Assembly (NCBI GenBank): GCA_964017045.1 | Contig: OZ024797.1 | Coordinates: forward strand, 12,927,062-12,991,061 | Origin: Omphiscola glabra | Taxonomy: Eukaryota > Mollusca > Gastropoda > Lymnaeidae | DNA length: 64,000 nt | Reading direction: 5' to 3' | In this document: positions 59,101 through 64,000 of the stretch, one piece after another | Layout: each line of letters starts with the position of its first letter | Numbering within the stretch: position 1 is the stretch's first letter | The notes under the pieces: model-generated | Database searches by the model: none | Told to the model about the DNA's origin: nothing | What the model saw: the letters and a program-made list of their open reading frames with translations, nothing else | Position numbers and translations under genes: made by a program

Positions 59101-62100
59101 TGGTCTCTTGGGCTTTCCCACTCTTTCTTCCACCTCTCAGCATCTGCCTCCAAAAACAGGTATCTGGCATGTCCAAGCTGAGCCCTCCTGATCCTCCACA
59201 GCGCAAGTCTCTCTCTACGCACGGCCTCTTCTCCCAGCTCTGTGTAGTAGGCCACCAGCTCATCTCTAGCACACAAGTATTACACAAAAGAATTTTTAAT
59301 TTTGTAGGAATTATGCTGACTACTATACACTTGAATATTTATCAACTCAATAAATTCCCCAAATATTCAGCAAATTAAAATCAAAGATGCCCTTTGTCCG
59401 GAAAAAATAGACGCTTATGTCCTCATCCTAATTTTGTAATATTTTGATATAAATTAGTTTTAAAAGACAGCCCATCATAGTGTCATTAAACATCACTAAA
59501 TAGATTGAAAACCACTGGTCTAGGGTTAGAAGTACTGGTTGACAAATTAGCATTATTCAGTCATTTAACACCACTAAATAGATTGAGAACCACTGGTCTC
59601 GGGTTGGAAGTACTGGTTGACAAATTAGCATTATTCAGACATTAAACACCACTAAATAGATTAAGTACCACTGGTCTCGGGTTGGAAGTACTGGTTGACA
59701 ACTTAGCATTATTCAGACACTTAAAATAAAATTACTATATTTCACTGTGCGCTCTAGGCCAGACAGACAGAAGACCAAAAACAATCAAACAATAAATCTA
59801 AAAACACGCCCTTTAAAACTGCGCTGAATTTACAATTCAATTTCTACATAATGGATAAAGTATAACAAATTGGGATTCTTGATATTTCAACAACATGAAT
59901 ATTCATAGTAGGAAAATCAAATAATAAATACACATGGAGCCTGATACAACATTTGAGGTGAGAAGAAGCTCAACAATTTGAAACATTCTGCACTAAGTGA
60001 CCCCTCGTAACAGTGACAAAGTTACACAGCTTTTAATGAATAGTTTTTAAAAAATACATTTTTTTTTTTTTTACTTCTTGGTGAAATAAAATTAGGAACT
60101 CTTTTTGTTGAGGCATCAGCAGATGGAAAGGAGATTTACGGAATTAAATCATTGTTGCTAATCTTAAAAACCAACCTGGCCTTCAACTCCGTCTCAATTT
60201 CCTGTTGTGTCATGGCATCTTCTTCTTTATTTATCCTGGCCATGTACTTTCTGTCTTCTTCTTTTTGTTCCAGCACCTTGTTTGATCGCCTCTGTCAAAC
60301 ACAGTAACAAGCCCATGGGTACAATCATGACTGAACTTTTGGTTTCTTTAATTATTTAGAACTAGCTGCAACATGCCTTCAATAATGACAGGGGGTTCAA
60401 AGTAAACAAATATATATATATATATAAAAACAATGCTTAGTTTCTTCCTCTCTCTAGGAGGTAAAGGTAGATACGGTATCAAGCTAACTTTCTATTTCTA
60501 GCCCTGACTTTTCAAAAGCTGGGAAAACAATTGGTGAGTTCACATTTTATACATTTGCCCATTTTTTCCTTGGCGGGTGTTATTATTTTAAAAGCACTTA
60601 ACAGTTTCTTTTAAATAAAAACTTTAATGTTTAATTTTCAAAAATATAATCATTACATGAAAATTATACAAAGTGATGCTAAAAAAAAATAGGTTTACAT
60701 TTCTTAAGTATTGATTGCAAAGTGAAACTATTTTAAAATTATATATTCAGGTGATAAAAATATATAAATATATAATAAATGTCTACAATTGCTGTGCAAA
60801 GTATGTAAGTAGACATAAAAATAACTTTGGTTGGCTATCAGGCTATCTGTCATTCCTGTCTGGTGTGGGGTCAAGAAACAACCGCAGTTGCATTAGCTTC
60901 AAATTTCAACTAACTATTCACGCAGGTCAAATTTTGTGTACCAATTTATATAGTTTTAGAGAACATATACCTGTTAAATTTATAGCTATAAATGAATTAA
61001 CACATAAATTTGCAATGGCAATATAAAATTATAAAATGTACCTCCAGGTCGTCTGTCATCTGCTTTTTTAGGCGATCAAACTCAATACGTTTCTTGGCAT
61101 CTGCTTTCCTTTTCCTTTCATCAATTATGCCTGGAAAATATTTGTAAAATTTGAGACTATAATAAATATTTAATAACTGTAATAAATATTTAACAACAAA
61201 TTAAAACGTAAGTAAATCTGAAAATTTAATTTGATACCGCAGTAATCAAGATGAACAAAGTTTGATAATTGAACTTTCATTTCAAAATACAGCAACTACA
61301 AATCTAAAACACAATTATTCAATACATTTATTCAGTTACCTTGCAGCCTGGCTATTTCCTTATCTGCTGTAACTCTTGCTGTCTTCTGCAATTCTAACTT
61401 TTCTCTCTCAACTCTTTTAAGTACCTCTTGTCTAAAGTATGAATGAATAAAGCGCTTTATGTCATTTATAAATCATAACTGCTGCCATGGCAAGTGAGTG
61501 TGTTAAGAGTTCTCCAAGAATATTACAAAGTAATGTTACTGTTACATTAATTCATTAAATATGCTGTTAGGATTTGTTTTTATTGCATCATACCAAGACT
61601 TTTGAAAGTGCTGAGTAAATTTAAATGTTTAACAAACAAAGATATGTAGTGGGTTCCACTTGCTTGAATGTCATTGTTAATATAATTTATTTTGGGTGTG
61701 AGACACTAATGAGAACCCTTGTAACTAATATTCTACCGAGAAGTTTACTTTAAAATCTTTTTTAAAACAACTCGGATACATCTCATGGAAAAAATACTTG
61801 TAAGCGGCTGAATGGGATTATTGTAAGCGGCTGTATGGGATTATTGTAAGCGGCTGTATGGTATCAGTAAATGTTCTGCAAACATTGAAATCATACGTTC
61901 AAACCCAGGGACAGTTATTTACCACTAAAATAATAAGAATTATCTAATAATATTTGTGTTTTGGCTGGGTCACTTGCTCACCTGTCTTCTGTGACCTGCC
62001 TGGCAATCTGCCTCATTCGTCCCACATAGATGTTGCAGTATCTCTCCGAGTCTTTGAGGTAAACTTTTGAGTAGGTGATAGTAACTGGGGGGATGTCACT

Positions 62101-63800
62101 CTCAGAAACTTTACACAGGAAATGCTGTTGAAGAGTACAAAAAAATATGCTTTTAAAAATTACATTCAGAATATTTTCTCAAGCAAAACTAGTTCTCTGA
62201 TGATGGCTCCCACCAATCAACCTTGTATTTTCTCCCATACCCCTTGATTGAACTCATCTATAAGTACCCCCACATTCTGAAAAATGGCTTTGTGTAAATG
62301 ATAGGGTGTAACAAAAAATAAATTTTGTTGCCATTTTACTCCATTATCAATATAGTTTTTAAATATTATTCCCAGGTTGTGAATCTCTCATAGAGAGTTT
62401 TATGACAACCAGTCAAACCTTTGTCTTCAAACAAACAAACAAATTTGTGCTGGAAAAAAGTTGAAGAAGTAAAAGTAGATAGTGGCAGATGCCCATTTAG
62501 TGATATGTTTAATTTAATGGATATATAAATGTTGTTTCTTTTTAGCTATGGAATAATGCTACCCATTTGTTTCCTCAGATAAGAAGTTTAAATGTTGATA
62601 TCTCACAATGGAAATGACAGTATGACCTGGAAAAAGTAGCAATGACCTAGATGATATCACCAGAGCATTAATTAAAATAAAAATGTCATTGTCAGAGCTT
62701 GCTGGTTATGATTCAAATGAACACAAAATTCAGATTTAAAGTTATAGTCCGACAATTAATGAACCACTGAGGAAAATCATTCTTAAGGAATGGCATTAGC
62801 AGCCAGAGCCGAGGTTCTAATGGGCCCCCCCCCCCCCAGTAATCACTAATTGCTAACCCTCCCCTCCCCCCAAAGAGAAGGTGCCGGAAGAAATGTTGCC
62901 CTAATGGCAAACCATCTGACTACCACAGGAGAGCCAAAGGGGTAGCTCCCTTGAAAATTTTGACCTTACTTTGGATTATTATGACCACCACCACAGGGAA
63001 AAAGGTAATCCTACGTTTTACTGACTGACGCAGATGGGAGATCTTTACTGGTGCCTTCTTGGCAACATTTCTTCTGAGCTGTCAAACACTATAGATCCTA
63101 ATAGAGTTTAATTCTTAAGTGGTACTGTGAACTCCAGGGACACTATGTTAAGCACCATGTCAAAAAAATCTAGCTAATGACGGGAACTGTTGAGGAAGAC
63201 AATTGTTTCATATTAATTTAGGTCTTACCTAAATCTGCATATTGGCAGGAAACATGTCTCATTTCAAAGCAAAAAGAAAGAAAATGAAAGAGAGAGGGCA
63301 TTTGTTAAAAGTTAGGTCAAATACCATACCTGTGGGTTGCATATTCTGAGGAGATTTATGGCCTTCCCACATGTGACAATGTCACTGATGATATCAGTGA
63401 GAAACTGTGGAACTTCTTGACTATTTTCTTCATTTAATTTCAAAGTGTAGGCTTTATTCCAGTATCTTTCATCTACAATTAGGAGTTGTCAGAAAATACA
63501 TTTCAAATTGTGTTAAACAAATATAACATGCTTTTAAAATTCTAGAAAAACTAATTTATTAAGTCAGATGTTAATATTTAAATGGCACACATGAGTAGCA
63601 AAGGAAAAAATGAATGTCAGCTCCAGTTGGTTCTATGAAAAAATACCACAAAACACTGCTAAATATTCACAGATAATCTTCTAATTCAGAGAAACAACTT
63701 CATCTTACCTCTCGACTCCAAACAGCTGAGATCCACTTGTATCATAAATTCATCATACATATCTCTGAGAACACCATGAAACACCCAATCTCGAATGAAC
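44077..63800 (-). CDS. TUBGCP6: Gamma-tubulin complex component 6, 3' part of gene (18 exons)
   Basis: TUBGCP6 is a subunit of the gamma-tubulin ring complex, which nucleates microtubules at centrosomes. The 18 exons joined (3400 coding nt, about 1132 residues) align through their whole length, in order, with my recollection of vertebrate TUBGCP6. They give the end of the N-terminal GRIP1 domain (exons 1-3), a Lys/Glu-rich coiled-coil-like stretch (exons 4-7), a long acidic and repeat-bearing insert (exon 8), and the C-terminal GRIP2 domain (exons 11-18). The last exon ends with the family hallmark KGYQPHLQELLLQLNFNGYY. All 17 intron phases match and all borders are GT/AG. The first 5' exons lie beyond 64000. 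Human GCP6 is about 1819 residues. Introns contain at least eight minisatellites, a CR1/L2-like retrotransposon and an L2-like fragment. Confidence 0.95.
44449..44535. repeat. Dispersed repeat shared with 11878-11970
   Basis: Copy of the same family as 11878-11970, inside the last TUBGCP6 intron. Reversed, it reads tgaagaaggctctg, then attcac, then ttattgtcctgtc. Class unknown. Confidence 0.5.
44881..45080 (-). CDS. TUBGCP6: TUBGCP6 exon 17 of window
   Basis: Encodes CLLEKKAEKVMKIIQDIF, then LILKFRSQLVSAPW and FHVYSFFLFK, matching human SLVLKFRSQLISQAW and YYSHFLFK. Phase 2 in, phase 1 out; donor AAAG/GTAGGG. Confidence 0.95.
45715..45865. repeat. Short imperfect minisatellite, about 21-bp unit
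   Basis: Core gtgtgggaaaagttcata, about 5-6 diverged copies, in a TUBGCP6 intron. Confidence 0.75.
46152..46313 (-). CDS. TUBGCP6: TUBGCP6 exon 16 of window
   Basis: Encodes QEMEHFVKIMQGYITNQVI to LHERYVDRAIS, matching HEMQHFVKVIQGYIANQIL and AEYLHKAVF. Phase 2 in and out. The preceding intron (46314-50104) holds the CR1/L2-like element. Confidence 0.95.
46500..46860. repeat. Compound minisatellite in TUBGCP6 intron
   Basis: Alternating modules built on catcactggtcattagtgtc and tgttcaaatgaagaccaaca, about 9 copies in all. Confidence 0.88.
46940..49660 (-). mobile_element. CR1/L2-like non-LTR retrotransposon, 5'-truncated and frame-broken
   Basis: Minus-strand reading frames at 49642-48233, 48302-47463 and 47497-47060 together give the endonuclease-RT linker, the reverse transcriptase (LLDLSAAFDTLHHGIL, GVPQGLVLGPVLF, FADDTQL) and the C-terminal tail (LHWLPVRARIEYKIATLCY). 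Two frameshifts separate the three frames, near 48305-48335 and 47465-47497. No endonuclease domain is present, so it is 5'-truncated. It ends in an (ATT)n tail at 46942-46962, as in CR1/L2 elements. The linker contains ten tandem in-frame copies of a 66-bp unit (48672-49331). It lies in the sense orientation within the TUBGCP6 intron between exons 15 and 16. Confidence 0.9.
48672..49331 (-). repeat. 66-bp in-frame tandem array inside retrotransposon ORF, 10 copies
   Basis: Exactly ten 66-bp copies encode 22 residues each, including DALNEFFVTKVKKIRARLD. The only variation I see is an a/g change in gcatctg against gcgtctg. A single copy is the expected state in related elements. Confidence 0.97.
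49872..50092 (-). mobile_element. Old L2-like retrotransposon 3' fragment
   Basis: The minus-strand translation gives SSFEAVAPKLWNILPPSLRS, then KKSFRKHLKTFFF, then a stop: a CR1/L2 C-terminal tail. A gagcgcagtgagcatgc motif and a gattgattgattg tail follow. It lies only about 12 bp inside the intron from the exon 15 donor. Confidence 0.8.
50105..50159 (-). CDS. TUBGCP6: TUBGCP6 exon 15 of window, 55-nt exon
   Basis: Encodes ALIHMAGNSSQFRQLQLHR with split ends, matching human ALLSHMAGSVQFRQLQLFK. Phase 1 in, phase 2 out. The donor CATAG/GTTTGT lies about 12 bp from an L2-like retrotransposon fragment. Confidence 0.93.
50705..50808 (-). repeat. 26-bp array copying the TUBGCP6 exon 14 donor, 4 copies
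   Basis: On the minus strand each unit reads ATG/GTAGGTTTATATC plus attctacatc. The authentic donor is at the right end (50808), with further copies every 26 bp to the left. Confidence 0.9.
50808..50940 (-). CDS. TUBGCP6: TUBGCP6 exon 14 of window
   Basis: Encodes VSWPLSVILTDSCMEKYYNI to KDIWHRLKRD, matching VDWPLNIVITEGCVSKYSGV and LKDVCFHLKR. Its donor GATG/GTAGGT is copied three more times downstream in a 26-bp array. Phase 0 in, phase 1 out. Confidence 0.95.
51477..51514 (-). CDS. TUBGCP6: TUBGCP6 exon 13 of window, 38-nt microexon
   Basis: Encodes APNSLKCLQLKYN (first codon split), matching human APDVLSCLELRYK. Acceptor CCAG and donor AAT/GTAAGT are good. Found by phase and homology; it is too short to stand out otherwise. 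Confidence 0.9.
51662..51818 (-). CDS. TUBGCP6: TUBGCP6 exon 12 of window
   Basis: Encodes LATNPLPQEILNPVFLNGAL to LSFALKSMPSVLMPN, matching GELLNPLVLNSVLSKAL and NLSLALKYLPEVF. Phase 0 in, phase 1 out. Confidence 0.95.
52241..52382 (-). CDS. TUBGCP6: TUBGCP6 exon 11 of window, start of GRIP2
   Basis: Encodes ISLVNGAVINYFTTEL to GDFAEILANILLEK, matching human SLVNKAVVDYFFVEL and DGEFAQSLSDLLFEK. Phase 2 in, phase 0 out. Confidence 0.95.
52661..53110 (-). repeat. 61-bp array copying the TUBGCP6 exon 10 end and donor, 8 copies
   Basis: Starts of tcttactg occur at 52661, 52722, 52783, 52844, 52905, 52966, 53028 and 53089, a 61-bp period with one 62-bp step. The rightmost is the real exon end; each of the other seven repeats the exon tail, its donor and the first intronic bases. 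Confidence 0.95.
53095..53257 (-). CDS. TUBGCP6: TUBGCP6 exon 10 of window
   Basis: Encodes DQEPSLDLMSNIHVVDLGK to LARSMAAPIRAQ, the RSVTAPLAA-like segment just before GRIP2. The exon end and its donor (GCGCA/GTAAGA) form the first unit of a 61-bp minisatellite that extends into the intron. Phase 1 in, phase 2 out; the codon straddling the border is followed in the intron by an in-frame TAA. Confidence 0.92.
53318..53975. repeat. Minisatellite, about 45-bp unit, about 15 copies
   Basis: Core atgaagaatgagatttggct, followed by a T run of 6-10 and aacgttttcatcag. It lies in the TUBGCP6 intron between exons 9 and 10, starting about 60 bp from the exon 10 acceptor. Confidence 0.95.
54556..54636 (-). 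CDS. TUBGCP6: TUBGCP6 exon 9 of window
   Basis: Encodes DGSLDKITLRPSPP and AEFPDF in 81 nt; phase 1 in and out. It links the insert to the GRIP2 side. Confidence 0.85.
54862..55450. repeat. Minisatellite, 16-bp unit, about 37 copies
   Basis: Core aatgaccaggctctag, with agactctag and aacaggctctag variants; in the TUBGCP6 intron between exons 8 and 9. Confidence 0.95.
55643..56972 (-). CDS. TUBGCP6: TUBGCP6 exon 8 of window, long insert exon
   Basis: This 1330-nt exon encodes about 443 residues of low-conservation, charged sequence. It opens DTTDGRLSPSLPRWAERAS. Three LPxWA motifs lie within the first 70 residues (LPRWA, LPKWA, LPAWA). The second half carries five to seven degenerate units of about 20-25 residues of the form (K/R)(P/S)HI(K/R)... 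followed by ASKES or a variant. Human GCP6 has tandem repeats at this location (GHVSDASI type), reported as PLK4 targets; here the repeats are much more diverged. Phase 0 in, phase 1 out. Confidence 0.92.
57203..58712. repeat. 15-bp minisatellite, about 100 copies, in TUBGCP6 intron
   Basis: Core gaggactatgactat, 1.5 kb. Most variation is tacgag against tatgag, i.e. CpG to TpG. Because 15 is a multiple of three and no stop arises, several long frames stay open: (YEDYD)n and (MRTMT)n on plus, (HSPRS)n on minus. The array lies in the intron between exons 7 and 8 (56973-59099); I treat it as non-coding. Confidence 0.95.
59100..59265 (-). CDS. TUBGCP6: TUBGCP6 exon 7 of window
   Basis: Encodes 55 full codons including VAYYTELGEEAVRRERLALW and RIRRAQLGHARYLFL, close to human VDHYSKLSAEAARREQKALW. 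Phase 2 in, phase 0 out. The large minisatellite at 57203-58712 lies in the next intron. Confidence 0.93.
59480..59722. repeat. Minisatellite, about 79-bp unit, 3 copies
   Basis: Core ccactggtctcgggttggaa, then gtactggttgacaaattagc; in the intron between exons 6 and 7. Confidence 0.88.
60176..60291 (-). CDS. TUBGCP6: TUBGCP6 exon 6 of window
   Basis: Encodes RRSNKVLEQKEEDRKYMAR to IETELKAR, charged and coiled-coil-like. Phase 0 in, phase 2 out. Confidence 0.9.
61042..61130 (-). CDS. TUBGCP6: TUBGCP6 exon 5 of window
   Basis: Encodes GIIDERKRKADAKKRIEF and KKQMTDDLE, the counterpart of the human DARKREQFQRLKEQFVKDQE region. Phase 1 in, phase 0 out. Confidence 0.9.
61340..61431 (-). CDS. TUBGCP6: TUBGCP6 exon 4 of window
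   Basis: Encodes RQEVLKRVEREKLELQK and following Lys/Glu-rich residues, start of a predicted helical region. Phase 2 in, phase 1 out. Confidence 0.88.
61797..61862. repeat. Short tandem repeat, 25-bp unit, under 3 copies
   Basis: Core ttgtaagcggctgtatggga; in the intron between exons 3 and 4. Confidence 0.8.
61982..62124 (-). CDS. TUBGCP6: TUBGCP6 exon 3 of window
   Basis: Encodes HFLCKVSESDIPPVTITYS to MRQIARQVTEDR, matching the HYLCWSDVPVPRI and VGRMERVAR segments of human GCP6. Phase 0 in, phase 2 out. Confidence 0.92.
63330..63472 (-). CDS. TUBGCP6: TUBGCP6 exon 2 of window
   Basis: Encodes DERYWNKAYTLKLNE through CGKAINLLRICNPQ, matching the YWxxxY... and CGKtINLL segments of GCP6. 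Phase 1 in, phase 0 out; donor CAG/GTATGG. Confidence 0.93.
63709..63800 (-). CDS. TUBGCP6: TUBGCP6 exon 1 of window
   Basis: Encodes 30 full codons from FIRDWVFHGVLRDMYDEF to DLSCLESR, the GCP-family W-x-x-x-GV-x-D-x-Y-x-EFMI segment of GRIP1. Acceptor AG at 63801-63802; donor AG/GTAAG; leaves phase 1. Confidence 0.93.
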
Positions 63801-64000
63801 CTGTACAAATATATTAACAGATTATTCAGAATATTTCAGACATTTTTTTTTTAAACTGTTACTATCATTTATTTATGTTTTGTCAACCACAATGTGTGGA
63901 TATCTAGCTAGCCAGAAATAAAAAATGCAAAAAATTGCTTTTCTTACTCTGAACAAAATAAAGCTGCAGAATGGTAACAAGAATTTAAAATAGTTATTTA
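63801..64000. other. TUBGCP6 intron at right edge
   Basis: AT-rich sequence without a further exon; the gene continues beyond the window. Confidence 0.5.

Overview
This window is eukaryotic nuclear DNA from an invertebrate animal. It has spliced genes with consensus GT/AG borders, animal-type retroelements and hAT-type miniature transposons, and a very high load of minisatellites. A mollusc, quite possibly a pulmonate snail, is my best guess from the repeat types; that is inference and no single feature proves it.

Two real host genes are recognisable, both on the minus strand. At 4853-5826 is the paired-domain exon of a Pax1/9 transcription factor, with a complete paired domain, an HSVxDILG octapeptide and no homeodomain. 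Its first exon(s) lie further right and were not found. From 63800 leftwards to 44077 is the 3' two-thirds of TUBGCP6 (gamma-tubulin complex component 6). I could reconstruct it as 18 exons (3400 coding nt, about 1132 residues) in which every intron phase matches and no exon has a frameshift or stop. Its 5' end lies beyond the right edge.

Between and within these genes are transposon remains: a broken hAT/ZMYM1-like transposase fragment (2160-2596); two SPIN-like hAT MITEs with perfect 8-bp target duplications (3034-3231, 29934-30122); three further MITEs (22792-23002, 29637-29762, 33703-33889); a foldback element with ~190-bp arms and a 9-bp target duplication (10081-10514); and CR1/L2-type or related non-LTR retrotransposon copies (30366-30890, 31030-31500, 46940-49660, 49872-50092). 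The 46.9-49.7 kb copy sits in a TUBGCP6 intron in the sense orientation.

The dominant feature is tandem repetition. I count about 42 separate minisatellite arrays, periods 12-79 bp, roughly a quarter of the window by hand tally. Their units are mostly unrelated to each other. Several were clearly seeded from local functional sequence: the Pax1/9 coding region (48 bp x2), the retrotransposon linker (66 bp x10, in frame), and two TUBGCP6 exon-intron borders (61 bp x8 and 26 bp x4) that thereby gained rows of decoy 5' splice sites. Most long ORFs in the window are by-products of these arrays and are not annotated as genes. I see no tRNA, rRNA or CRISPR array.
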